Below, in pieces: positions 46,929 through 55,032 of a DNA stretch of 64,000 nt. The DNA is taken from contig NZ_CP073104.1 in the NCBI RefSeq assembly GCF_018138145.1, positions 4,655,001-4,719,000 on the forward strand. Reading direction: 5' to 3'. Below the pieces are notes generated by a model, which was given only the letters and a program-made list of their open reading frames with translations, had not been told where the DNA came from and did no database searches. The first letter of the stretch is position 1. Every line of letters begins with the position of its first letter. The translations under genes were made by a program, and so were the position numbers. Source of the stretch: Pseudomonas sp. SCA2728.1_7 (GTDB lineage: Bacteria; Pseudomonadota; Gammaproteobacteria; Pseudomonadales; Pseudomonadaceae).

Positions 46929-47561
46929 ATGACCACAGCCAATGTTTACCAACAACGCCCGACCACCGGGGCCCGTGCCGAGTCGTCGCTGCACCATGCC
47001 GACCTCGCCAGCCTGGTCGGCAAGGGTCGCAAGAACGCCGGCGTGATCGTGCGTGAAAAGAAACTCCTCGGTCACCTGACCATTCGTGGTGATGGCCACG
47101 ATGCCGCGTTTGCCGCTGGCGTACATAAAGCGCTGGGCATCGAACTGCCCGGCGCCCTCAGCGTCATCGTCAAAGGTGAAACCAGCCTGCAATGGATGGG
47201 CCCGGATGAGTGGCTGCTGATCGTGCCAAGCGGTGAAGAATTCGCCGCCGAACAGAAACTGCGTGAAGCGCTGGGCGATCTGCACATCGCGATCGTCAAC
47301 GTCAGCGGCGGCCAGCAAGTGCTCGAACTGAGCGGGCCGAACGTGCGCCAGGTGCTGATGAAGTCGACCAGCTACGACGTGCACCCGAATAATTTTCCGG
47401 TGGGTAAAGCGGTCGGCACGGTGTTCGCCAAGTCGCAGCTGATGATTCGCCACACCGCTGAAGACACCTGGGAACTGCTGATTCGTCGAAGCTTCTCGGA
47501 TTACTGGTGGTTGTGGTTGCAGGATGCTTCGGCTGAGTACGGGTTGAGCGTTCAGGCCTGA
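46929..47561 (+). CDS. soxG: Sarcosine oxidase gamma subunit SoxG
   Basis: A 210-residue subunit with the typical MGPDEWLLIVPSG and VSGGQQVLELSGPNVRQVLM segments, related to the folate-binding T-protein fold. It completes the soxBDAG tetramer and is followed by a family-C repeat and purU. Confidence 0.95.
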   Translation: MTTANVYQQRPTTGARAESSLHHADLASLVGKGRKNAGVIVREKKLLGHLTIRGDGHDAAFAAGVHKALGIELPGALSVIVKGETSLQWMGPDEWLLIVPSGEEFAAEQKLREALGDLHIAIVNVSGGQQVLELSGPNVRQVLMKSTSYDVHPNNFPVGKAVGTVFAKSQLMIRHTAEDTWELLIRRSFSDYWWLWLQDASAEYGLSVQA

Positions 47562-47575
47562 AAGATCAAGAGCTA

Positions 47576-47768
47576 CCCCCTCACCCCAGCCCTCTCCCCC
47601 AGGGGGGAGAGGGGGAAAGGGAGCTGATCTCGGGCGATTTCAACAGCCGAGTCTGGCTGGCGATAGATTTTCCAGAGCTTGAATTCGGCTCGGTATTTCA
47701 GGTCGACGTAACACGAAAGAACACCTCGGTCAGTCCCCTCTCCTTCTGGGAGAGGGCTAGGGTGAGGG
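47576..47768. repeat. Family-C GC-rich inverted-repeat element (193 bp)
   Basis: Left arm CCCCCTCACCCCAGCCCTCTCC, right arm GGAGAGGGCTAGGGTGAGGG, with a core containing GAATTCGGCTCGGTATTTCA and CGGTCAGTCCCCTCTCC. It fills the gap between soxG and purU. Confidence 0.87.
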
Positions 47769-47810
47769 AAAAACCTGACACCCCGCACAAAGAACAGGAG
47801 TCACCGCACC

Positions 47811-48668
47811 ATGAGCCGCGCCCCAGACACATGGATTCTGACCGCCGACTGCCCCAGCGTCCTCGGCACGGTGGACGCGGTCACGCGTTTTCTGTTCGAG
47901 CAGAGCTGCTACGTCACCGAGCACCATTCGTTTGATGACCGCCTCTCCGGGCGTTTTTTCATTCGCGTGGAATTCCGCCAGCCCGACGGTTTTGACGAAC
48001 AAGCCTTCCGCGCCGGCCTCGCCGAACGTGGTCAGGCCTTCGGCATGATCTTCGAGCTGACTGCGCCGAACTACCGGCCAAAAGTGGTGATCATGGTCTC
48101 CAAGGCCGATCACTGCCTCAACGACTTGCTCTACCGCCAGCGCATCGGCCAGTTGTCGATGGACGTGGCGGCGGTGGTCTCCAACCATCCGGATTTGAAA
48201 CCGCTGGCCGACTGGCACCAGATTCCCTACTACCATTTCCCCCTCGACCCCAACGACAAACCGTCGCAGGAGCGTCAGGTGTGGCAGGTGATCGAAGAGT
48301 CCGGCGCCGAACTGGTGATCCTCGCCCGCTACATGCAGGTGCTGTCGCCGGAGCTGTGCCGCAAGCTCGATGGCAAGGCGATCAACATCCATCACTCGTT
48401 GCTGCCGGGTTTCAAGGGCGCCAAACCGTACCACCAGGCTTACAACAAAGGCGTGAAACTGGTGGGCGCGACGGCGCATTACATCAATAACGACCTCGAT
48501 GAAGGGCCGATCATTGCCCAGGGCGTCGAGGCGGTGGATCACAGTCATTACCCTGAGGACCTGATTGCCAAGGGGCGCGATATCGAAGGCCTGACGTTGG
48601 CGCGAGCGGTTGGGTATCACATTGAGCGAAGGGTTTTCCTCAACGCCAATCGCACGGTCGTTCTTTAG
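47811..48668 (+). CDS. purU: Formyltetrahydrofolate deformylase PurU
   Basis: A 285-residue enzyme that releases formate from 10-formyl-THF. It has an N-terminal ACT-type domain (about 1-85: WILTADCPSVLGTVDAVTRF) and a C-terminal formyltransferase fold. Catalytic segments are INIHHSLLPGFKGAKPY and NNDLDEGPII. In the sox operon it recycles folate loaded with betaine-derived methyl groups. The last bases of the gene lie seven bases before a REP doublet. Confidence 0.95.
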   Translation: MSRAPDTWILTADCPSVLGTVDAVTRFLFEQSCYVTEHHSFDDRLSGRFFIRVEFRQPDGFDEQAFRAGLAERGQAFGMIFELTAPNYRPKVVIMVSKADHCLNDLLYRQRIGQLSMDVAAVVSNHPDLKPLADWHQIPYYHFPLDPNDKPSQERQVWQVIEESGAELVILARYMQVLSPELCRKLDGKAINIHHSLLPGFKGAKPYHQAYNKGVKLVGATAHYINNDLDEGPIIAQGVEAVDHSHYPEDLIAKGRDIEGLTLARAVGYHIERRVFLNANRTVVL

Positions 48669-48674
48669 ATAGCT

Positions 48675-48739
48675 ATCGCGAGCAGGCTCGCTCCTACAAG
48701 GGGTACGCATTCCAATGTAGGAGTGAGCCTGCTCGCGAA
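48675..48739. repeat. REP doublet 14 (mixed arms)
   Basis: The left arm ATCGCGAGCAGGCTCGCTCCTACA mixes the CGCTCC of one subtype with the TACA of the other; the right arm is TGTAGGAGTGAGCCTGCTCGCGAA. It lies between purU and fdhA. Confidence 0.88.
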
Positions 48740-48844
48740 GGGGCCATAACAAACAACGCAAAACCAACAAGCAATAACCCGAGCACTTAACGCGCTGCCT
48801 GCCTGGGCAACGCGGTTCCATAAAAACAACAGCGAGGTGAAAGC

Positions 48845-50044
48845 ATGTCTGGCAATCGTGGTGTGGTGTATCTCGGCGCTGGCAAGGTCGAAGTACAGAA
48901 AATCGACTATCCGAAAATGCAGGACCCGCGCGGTCGCAAGATCGAGCACGGGGTCATTCTCAAAGTGGTTTCCACCAATATCTGCGGCTCCGACCAGCAC
49001 ATGGTGCGCGGCCGTACCACGGCGCAGACCGGTCTGGTGCTGGGTCACGAGATCACCGGCGAGGTGATCGAAAAAGGCTCCGACGTCGAAAACCTGAAAA
49101 TCGGCGACCTGGTCTCCGTACCGTTCAACGTCGCGTGCGGGCGCTGCCGTTCCTGCAAAGAGCAACACACCGGCGTCTGCCTGACCGTCAACCCGGCCCG
49201 TGCCGGTGGCGCTTACGGCTACGTCGACATGGGGGACTGGACCGGCGGCCAAGCCGAATACGTGCTGGTGCCGTACGCCGACTTCAACCTGCTGAAACTG
49301 CCGGACCGCGACAAGGCCATGGAGAAAATCCGCGACCTGACCTGCCTCTCCGACATCCTCCCAACCGGCTACCACGGCGCCGTCACTGCCGGCGTTGGTC
49401 CGGGCAGCACCGTTTACATTGCGGGCGCCGGCCCGGTCGGTCTGGCCGCTGCCGCTTCCGCACGTTTGCTCGGTGCGGCTGTGGTGATCGTGGGCGACGT
49501 CAACACCATCCGCTTGGCTCACGCCAAATCTCAGGGTTTTGAAATCGTCGACCTGTCCAAGGACACGCCGCTGCACGAACAGATCGCTGCACTGCTGGGC
49601 GAGCCGGAAGTGGATTGCGCGGTGGACTGCGTCGGCTTCGAAGCACGCGGCCACGGCCACGACGGCGTCAAAGCCGAAGCGCCGGCCACCGTGCTCAACT
49701 CGTTGATGGGCGTAGTACGCGTTGCCGGCAAGATCGGTATCCCGGGCCTGTACGTCACTGAAGATCCGGGCGCCGTGGATGCCGCCGCGAAAATGGGCAG
49801 CCTGAGCATTCGCTTCGGTCTGGGCTGGGCCAAGTCCCACAGCTTCCACACCGGCCAGACCCCGGTGATGAAGTACAACCGCCAACTGATGCAGGCGATC
49901 ATGTGGGATCGCATCAACATCGCCGAAGTGGTGGGGGTGCAGGTGATCAGTCTGGATCAGGCGCCGGAAGGGTATGGCGAGTTCGATGCGGGCGTGCCGA
50001 AGAAGTTTGTGATTGATCCGCATAAGTTGTTTAGTGCGGCGTGA
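48845..50044 (+). CDS. fdhA: Glutathione-independent formaldehyde dehydrogenase FdhA
   Basis: A 399-residue zinc alcohol-dehydrogenase-family enzyme that oxidises formaldehyde to formate with tightly bound NAD. The catalytic zinc ligands lie in STNICGSDQHMVRGRTT and LGHEITGEV. The structural zinc loop is CGRCRSCKEQHTGVC, and the nucleotide fold is YIAGAGPVGLAAAASARLLG. It removes formaldehyde made by GbcAB and DgcAB. GAGGTGAAAGC precedes the ATG. A perfect terminator follows. Confidence 0.95.
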   Translation: MSGNRGVVYLGAGKVEVQKIDYPKMQDPRGRKIEHGVILKVVSTNICGSDQHMVRGRTTAQTGLVLGHEITGEVIEKGSDVENLKIGDLVSVPFNVACGRCRSCKEQHTGVCLTVNPARAGGAYGYVDMGDWTGGQAEYVLVPYADFNLLKLPDRDKAMEKIRDLTCLSDILPTGYHGAVTAGVGPGSTVYIAGAGPVGLAAAASARLLGAAVVIVGDVNTIRLAHAKSQGFEIVDLSKDTPLHEQIAALLGEPEVDCAVDCVGFEARGHGHDGVKAEAPATVLNSLMGVVRVAGKIGIPGLYVTEDPGAVDAAAKMGSLSIRFGLGWAKSHSFHTGQTPVMKYNRQLMQAIMWDRINIAEVVGVQVISLDQAPEGYGEFDAGVPKKFVIDPHKLFSAA

Positions 50045-50056
50045 GTTTCTAGCTTT

Positions 50057-50087
50057 AAAAAGGGCAACCCGGCGGGTTGCCCTTTTT
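50057..50087. terminator. Rho-independent terminator after fdhA
   Basis: AAAAAGGGCAACCC and GGGTTGCCCTTTTT form a perfect 14-bp stem around a 3-nt loop. It can terminate in both directions, between fdhA and the convergent small gene. Confidence 0.94.
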
Positions 50088-50101
50088 GTTCCTTACTTTT
50101 T

Positions 50102-50416
50102 CTATTCTGCGAACGCGCATTTGCTGGCGTCACCGTCAGACGTTTTACAGTCATCACCTTCCCAGCCGCTTCCGGTGGCTTTGACCGGGGTGCCGTTCCG
50201 GTAACCAGCCGAGACGTCAACGTCGTTTTTGCCTTCATACCGGCAGATGACCACCGAATTGGCCGTGTTTTTGTCCTTGATGCGTGCGGACGTGAAGGTG
50301 AGATCCTCGGCATTTGTAGGGTGGGTCACCGAGATTGTCGGGCAAGTAGCGGCATAGGTGGTACTCATCATGGCCAGACTCATCAGGACACCCGTGATAA
50401 CTTTCAGCTTCATCAT
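50102..50416 (-). CDS. Small secreted protein of unknown function
   Basis: A 104-residue exported protein from the ATG at 50416 (MMKLKVITGVLMSLAMMSTT, cleaved near TYA-ATC; a second ATG follows at once). The mature part has four cysteines and a glycine/aspartate-rich C-terminus (GSGWEGDDCKTSDGDASKC). The upstream in-frame extension of 39 codons is rejected. I do not recognise the family with confidence; DUF3757-type secreted proteins look broadly similar. It is convergent with fdhA. Confidence 0.65.
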   Translation of the reverse strand: MMKLKVITGVLMSLAMMSTTYAATCPTISVTHPTNAEDLTFTSARIKDKNTANSVVICRYEGKNDVDVSAGYRNGTPVKATGSGWEGDDCKTSDGDASKCAFAE

Positions 50417-50564
50417 TTGTACTCCGTTACATAAGTGGGAGCCGCAATGTTCGCGTGGATGATGATTGTCGCCTACTGTCAGATCTGACAGGTTTATAGT
50501 TCGTTTTGAAATATCGATTCGCCTGGTGCGCAACTAAAGGGCCTAAAAGATCGCAGCCTGGCAA

Positions 50565-51239
50565 TTAGAGGGCTGCCAAAGCACCCTGATAAAGAACCGG
50601 TCCAGTCGGCTGCCCGGTCGGCGAACCACCTTTAGGCTCAAGACTGACCGCCAGCGCAATCGGTTTACCGATCAAGGCTTTCTGCGCCTCGTTCAACTCA
50701 ACCTTGCCTTTGCCCCCCGCCGGAATGACCCCAAGCGAGATCGGTTTGCCGTCAGCCGGAATCGCCCACAGTTCCAGGCTACGATCCGCATCAACCGCCG
50801 CCAGCGTCAACGGCTCGACCTGCAGATAATCCGCATGCGCCTCGACCTTCAGCGCCGGTTGCGCATCGGCGGTCAGCAGGGTGGCGTGGTAGCGGGCGTC
50901 GTCGCGGTTGTACAGCGAGCCGAGGAAGACCAACACCACGATCGAACACAGTGCAGCGGTGACGCGCAGCCAGTTCCAGAACGGCCGTTTCTCAGGCACA
51001 TGCAGCACTTGCGGTTCGATTCGCGCGGTGATGCCTTGCCAGACGCGGTCAGGCACTGGATGTTCCGGCAGCGATTCAGTTAAAGAGCTCAGGCTTTCCT
51101 GCCATTGCGCAAGTTCAGCCCTTAATGCCGCGTCATCCAGCAGCAACTGTTCAAACCGCTGCCGCGCAGGCGCAGGCATCAGGCCAATCGCATAATCGGC
51201 AGCCAGCGCGCGGCGCAGGGCAGGGGTCTGGTAGTTCAT
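50565..51239 (-). CDS. RskA-type anti-sigma factor
   Basis: A 224-residue single-pass inner-membrane protein. The cytoplasmic N-terminal part (1-85) has the LAADYAIGLMPAPARQRFEQLL anti-sigma pattern, a membrane helix lies at about 92-108 (VTAALCSIVVLVFLGSLY), and the periplasmic domain resembles RskA, with SLELWAIPADGKPISLGVIP. It should hold the co-encoded ECF sigma factor inactive. It overlaps the sigma gene by 4 bases. Confidence 0.88.
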   Translation of the reverse strand: MNYQTPALRRALAADYAIGLMPAPARQRFEQLLLDDAALRAELAQWQESLSSLTESLPEHPVPDRVWQGITARIEPQVLHVPEKRPFWNWLRVTAALCSIVVLVFLGSLYNRDDARYHATLLTADAQPALKVEAHADYLQVEPLTLAAVDADRSLELWAIPADGKPISLGVIPAGGKGKVELNEAQKALIGKPIALAVSLEPKGGSPTGQPTGPVLYQGALAAL

Positions 51240-51871
51240 GATTCAAGGCACCGACGCAGACGTTCCAGGCCACGGCGGATCCACGATTTCACCGTTCCCA
51301 GTGGCGTGGCCAGGTGTTCGGCGAGTTCCGTGCACGACAATCCCTGAAAGTAGGCCACGGTGATCGATTGGCGCTGCATGCTTTCAAGGGTGTCCAGACA
51401 GCGGTTCAACGTCTGAGCCTCGCGTGCGCTGTTTAGTTGCTCGTGAGCCGAGGGGCTTTCGTCCGGCAGCGCGTCCTGTTCCAGATCGGTCAATGGCCGG
51501 TCACGATGTTTGCGCAACTGATCGATGGCCTGATTGCGGGTGATGTTGATCATCCAGGTCAGCGGTGCCGACAGATGCGCTTCGTAGCGCGAGGCGTTGT
51601 TCCAGATGCGCACGAAACTTTCCTGCAGCACTTCTTCGGCGAGATCCGCGCGACCCATGAAGCGCAGGGCGACGCCATGCAGGCGCGGGCCGACGCTGCG
51701 ATAGAGCGTTTCGAAGGCGCGACGATCACCCAGTGAACACTGGGCCAACAGCTGTCGCAGCTGATCGGTGTCGGCGATGGGAATGACGACTCTCCAGGCA
51801 AAGGTCGGGCGACGAGGGCGAGACTCGGACTGTTCACAGGCTAGTTCAGCGACAGCGGTTGTGCCATTCAT
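51236..51871 (-). CDS. ECF sigma factor (SigK-like)
   Basis: An extracytoplasmic-function sigma factor of about 211 residues. Region 2 is FETLYRSVGPRLHGVALRFM to PLTWMINITRNQAIDQLRKH; region 4 is QRQSITVAYFQGLSCTELAEHLATPLGTVKSWIRRG. The start is uncertain. The ATG at 51871 (MNGTTAVAEL) has no clear ribosome site. Another candidate is an ATT at 51787-51789, 6 bases after GGAGAG, which would start just before IADTDQLRQLL, where family homology begins. Its paired anti-sigma lies immediately downstream. Confidence 0.85.
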   Translation of the reverse strand: MNGTTAVAELACEQSESRPRRPTFAWRVVIPIADTDQLRQLLAQCSLGDRRAFETLYRSVGPRLHGVALRFMGRADLAEEVLQESFVRIWNNASRYEAHLSAPLTWMINITRNQAIDQLRKHRDRPLTDLEQDALPDESPSAHEQLNSAREAQTLNRCLDTLESMQRQSITVAYFQGLSCTELAEHLATPLGTVKSWIRRGLERLRRCLES

Positions 51872-52021
51872 CGCGAAGGTGTCCGGGATTTCACGTTTTA
51901 TATACGTGAGCCGGATGAAAATGGATGCGCCGCGCCGGAACATGCCGGCGGATACCCGGTCAAACCGGCAGTTTCACTGCCCGTTCAACGGGTGGTTTTC
52001 ACAGCGCAAGAGGATGTCTGA

Positions 52022-52579
52022 ATGAAGATTTCACGCGGTATTGCCTTGGCTTCACTGATGACCCTTGCGGCCAGCCCGGTATTTGCTGGTTTCAGCCTCG
52101 ACGACGTGACCAAGGCTGCTGCCAGCATGCAGGGCGGCAACGCGGCCACCGCTGCGGCTCCGACCTCGGAAACCGCCGGTCTGCTGCAAGCCGTCACCGG
52201 TCTGGGTGTGACGCCGCAGCAAGCCGTCGGCGGCACCAGCGCCATGCTGGGCCTGGCCAAGAACCAGTTGAGCAGCACCGATTATTCACAGTTGGCCAAA
52301 GAAGTGCCGGGCATCGACAAACTGTCGGGCGGTAGCGGCAATCTGGCGGCGTTGAGCGGATTGCTCGGTCAGTCCGGCAAGTCCGCCGGTCTGGAAAACG
52401 CACTGGGTAACGTCAAGGACACCAATGACCTGAACAACGCCTTCGGTGCGCTGGGCATGGACAGCGGCATGGTTGGCCAGTTTGCTCCGGTGCTGCTCAA
52501 GTATCTGGGTGATCAAGGCGTCGGCGGCCCGCTGCTGCAAAGCCTGGGCAGCATCTGGGGCGCCGGCACCGGTAGCTGA
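52022..52579 (+). CDS. DUF2780 exported protein
   Basis: A 185-residue protein with a Sec signal peptide (MKISRGIALASLMTLAASPV, cleaved after FAG or VFA). The mature part is Ala/Gly/Leu-rich and contains GVTPQQAVGGTSAMLGLAKNQL and LLQSLGSIWG, the pattern of DUF2780 (VcgC/VcgE-like) proteins. Its function is unknown. It is divergent from the ECF sigma gene with about 150 bp between them, so it may be a target of that sigma factor. Confidence 0.8.
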   Translation: MKISRGIALASLMTLAASPVFAGFSLDDVTKAAASMQGGNAATAAAPTSETAGLLQAVTGLGVTPQQAVGGTSAMLGLAKNQLSSTDYSQLAKEVPGIDKLSGGSGNLAALSGLLGQSGKSAGLENALGNVKDTNDLNNAFGALGMDSGMVGQFAPVLLKYLGDQGVGGPLLQSLGSIWGAGTGS

Positions 52580-52580
52580 T

Positions 52581-53468
52581 TCAGCCGCGCTCGCTGCGCA
52601 GTTCGGCGATGCGCTGATCCTTCTCGTTCCAGAGCTGGTTGACCCAGCTCTGGACCTTCTCGCGAAACGCCGGATCATTCTCGTAATCACCTTGCCACAG
52701 CGCCGGGTCGAGTTCGCGGGTCTTGATGTCGATGATCACGCGCGGCACGTTGCCGCTGATCAAATCCCAGAACCCGGGGATTTTCGCCTGTGGATAAACC
52801 ACCGTCACATCGAGAATCGCATCCAGTTGTTCACCCATCGCCGCCAGGACAAACGCCACGCCGCCGGCCTTGGGCTTGAGCAGGTGGTTGAACGGTGATT
52901 GCTGCTGCGCGCTTTTCGCAGCGGTGTAGCGCGTGCCTTCCAGATAATTGACCACGGTCACCGGCTGACGCTTGAACAGCTCGCAGGCCTGCTTGGTGAT
53001 TTCCAGATCCTTGCCGGCCAGCTCCGGGTGCTTCGCCAGAAAGGCCTTGGTGTAGCGCTTCATGAACGGGTAATCCAGCGCCCACCACGCCAGCCCCAGA
53101 AACGGCACCCAGATCAGTTCTTTCTTGAGGAAGAATTTGAAGAATGGCGTGCGCCGGTTCAGCGTCTGAATCAGCGCCGGAATATCGACCCACGACTGGT
53201 GGTTGCTGACCACCAGATACGAAGTGTCACCGCGCAAATCTTCGCCACCGCGAATGTCCCATTGGGTGGGAATGCACAGGCGGAAAATCAGCTTGTCGAT
53301 TTCCGCCCAGGTCTCGGCGATCCACATCACCGCCCCCGACGCGTAATCGCGCCAGCGACCTGGTGCGATCAGTTTGAGCAGGGCGAAGACCAGCAACGGC
53401 CCGATCAGGATCAGGGTGTTGAGCAACAGCAGCAGGGTGACGAAACAGCCGGTGAGCAGGCGGCGCAT
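52581..53468 (-). CDS. PlsC-type acyltransferase (YihG-like)
   Basis: A 295-residue membrane acyltransferase. The ATG at 53468 gives MRRLLTGCFVTLLLLLNTLI, an N-terminal membrane helix; the longer frame upstream runs through a REP and is rejected. The acyltransferase box appears as SNHQSWVDIPAL (H-x4-D), and the substrate box as NYLEGTRYT. It resembles the YihG family of lysophospholipid-type acyltransferases. It ends two bases after the convergent DUF2780 stop. Confidence 0.87.
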   Translation of the reverse strand: MRRLLTGCFVTLLLLLNTLILIGPLLVFALLKLIAPGRWRDYASGAVMWIAETWAEIDKLIFRLCIPTQWDIRGGEDLRGDTSYLVVSNHQSWVDIPALIQTLNRRTPFFKFFLKKELIWVPFLGLAWWALDYPFMKRYTKAFLAKHPELAGKDLEITKQACELFKRQPVTVVNYLEGTRYTAAKSAQQQSPFNHLLKPKAGGVAFVLAAMGEQLDAILDVTVVYPQAKIPGFWDLISGNVPRVIIDIKTRELDPALWQGDYENDPAFREKVQSWVNQLWNEKDQRIAELRSERG

Positions 53469-53601
53469 AAGCAACTCTTTGCAAACGGATGGGCGCGCCA
53501 TGATAAGCAGCTTCGCGCGGCAGGCCAAATCGGTGGTGACGAATGTTTCACTTTTGGGCCGGTATGCTTTGCTCAAGCGTTGTGTTGAATATGCTGGCCT
53601 C

Positions 53602-53692
53602 TTCGCGAGCAGGCTCGCTCCCACACTGGATTCAGGTGCATTAAAAATGTCTGCTCAGCACAAAACCCTGTGGGAGCGAGCCTGCTCGCGAA
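53602..53692. repeat. REP doublet 15 (GGGAGCGAGCC type)
   Basis: A full inverted doublet in the gap between the divergent acyltransferase gene and the next protease-fold gene. Confidence 0.92.
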
Positions 53693-53774
53693 AGCGATTT
53701 CAAGGCGAACGAATGACTCAATGGGTGTCTAAAATCCCAGTCTGCCGCCCTCAATTTCCAAGGAAGCCCCTTAC

Positions 53775-54278
53775 GTGAAATCCCTCCTTGCACTGTTTGC
53801 CCTCGTCGCCCTGCCAGTCATGGCCGCCGAGCCGACCCTGTACGGGCGCTATGAATACATCGCGCTGCCGGAAATCGGCGGTGAAGTGCTCAAGGCCAAG
53901 ATGGACACTGGCGCGCTGACCGCCTCGCTGTCGGCCAAGGACATCGAAACCTTCACCCGCGATGGCGATGAATGGGTACGGTTCCGCCTCGGCACCAAGG
54001 ACGCCAGTAACAAGGTCTACGAACACAAGGTCGCGCGCATCAGCAAGATCAAGAGCCGTTCGGATGAAGAGGACGAGGGCGAAAGCACCGAAGTCGCCAA
54101 ACGCCCGGTGGTCGATCTGGAGCTGTGTCTGGGTAACGTCAAGCGTACCGTCGAGGTCAACCTGACCGACCGCAGCAACTTCAACTATCCGCTGCTGATC
54201 GGTGCCAAGGCCTTGCGCGAATTCGGCGCGGCAGTGAACCCGGCAAGGCGCTTCACGGCCGATAAGCCGGACTGCTGA
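53775..54278 (+). CDS. RimK-associated aspartic-protease-fold protein (PF05618 type)
   Basis: A 167-residue exported protein with signal peptide MKSLLALFALVALPVMAA. The mature part starts EPTLYGRYEYIALPEIG and has the retropepsin-like motif MDTGALTASL near residue 44. These proteins are annotated as ATP-dependent zinc proteases, but the visible DTG motif points to an aspartic-protease-like fold. A charged insert (SRSDEEDEGESTE) lies in the middle. It precedes creB by 70 bp. Confidence 0.8.
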   Translation: MKSLLALFALVALPVMAAEPTLYGRYEYIALPEIGGEVLKAKMDTGALTASLSAKDIETFTRDGDEWVRFRLGTKDASNKVYEHKVARISKIKSRSDEEDEGESTEVAKRPVVDLELCLGNVKRTVEVNLTDRSNFNYPLLIGAKALREFGAAVNPARRFTADKPDC

Positions 54279-54351
54279 GCCAAGTGGTCTCATTGACGTA
54301 ACGTCAGGCTTGGGGCACCGTTCGCGCACTTAACCCAAGGGCTCGGACGCC

Positions 54352-55032
54352 ATGCCTCATATCCTGATTGTCGAAGACGAAGCGGCGATTGCCGACACGC
54401 TGATTTTTGCCCTGCAAGGCGAGGGCTTCAGCACGACGTGGCTGAGCCTCGGCGCTGCTGCGCTGGAGCATCAGCGGCAAACGCCGGCCGATCTGATCAT
54501 CCTCGACATCGGCCTGCCGGACATCAGCGGTTTCGAAACCTGCAAACAACTGCGGCGCTTCAGCGAAGTGCCGGTGCTGTTTCTCAGCGCCCGGGATGCC
54601 GAGATTGATCGCGTGGTGGGTCTGGAAATTGGCGCCGACGACTACGTGGTCAAGCCATTCAGCCCGCGTGAAGTCGCGGCGCGGGTCAAGGCCATCCTCA
54701 AACGCATGGCACCGCGTCCTGTGATTGAAGCCAGTTCAGCGCTGTTTCGTATCGATCCGGAGCGGATTCAAATCCTTTATCGCGGCCAGACCCTGAACCT
54801 GACTCGCCACGAATTCCGCCTGCTGCAATGCCTGCTCGAACAACCCGAGCGGGTGTTCAGTCGCGAACAACTGCTTGATGCGTTGGGCGTAGCGGCCGAC
54901 GCCGGTTATGAACGCAGCATCGACAGCCATATCAAAAGCGTGCGCGCCAAATTGCGTCTGGTCCGCGCCGATGCCGAGCCGATCCAGACCCATCGCGGCC
55001 TCGGTTACAGCTACAGCCCGGGGCACAGCTGA
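54352..55032 (+). CDS. creB: Response regulator CreB
   Basis: A 226-residue OmpR-family regulator. The receiver domain (1-120) has the phospho-acceptor Asp in LIILDIGLPDISGFE (about 53), the acidic pair in VEDEAAIAD, the Thr/Ser in VLFLSARDAEID and Lys in YVVKPFSP. The C-terminal winged helix covers about 130-225. It overlaps creC by one base. In Pseudomonas the CreBC system responds to cell-wall or beta-lactam stress and controls creD. Confidence 0.92.
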   Translation: MPHILIVEDEAAIADTLIFALQGEGFSTTWLSLGAAALEHQRQTPADLIILDIGLPDISGFETCKQLRRFSEVPVLFLSARDAEIDRVVGLEIGADDYVVKPFSPREVAARVKAILKRMAPRPVIEASSALFRIDPERIQILYRGQTLNLTRHEFRLLQCLLEQPERVFSREQLLDALGVAADAGYERSIDSHIKSVRAKLRLVRADAEPIQTHRGLGYSYSPGHS

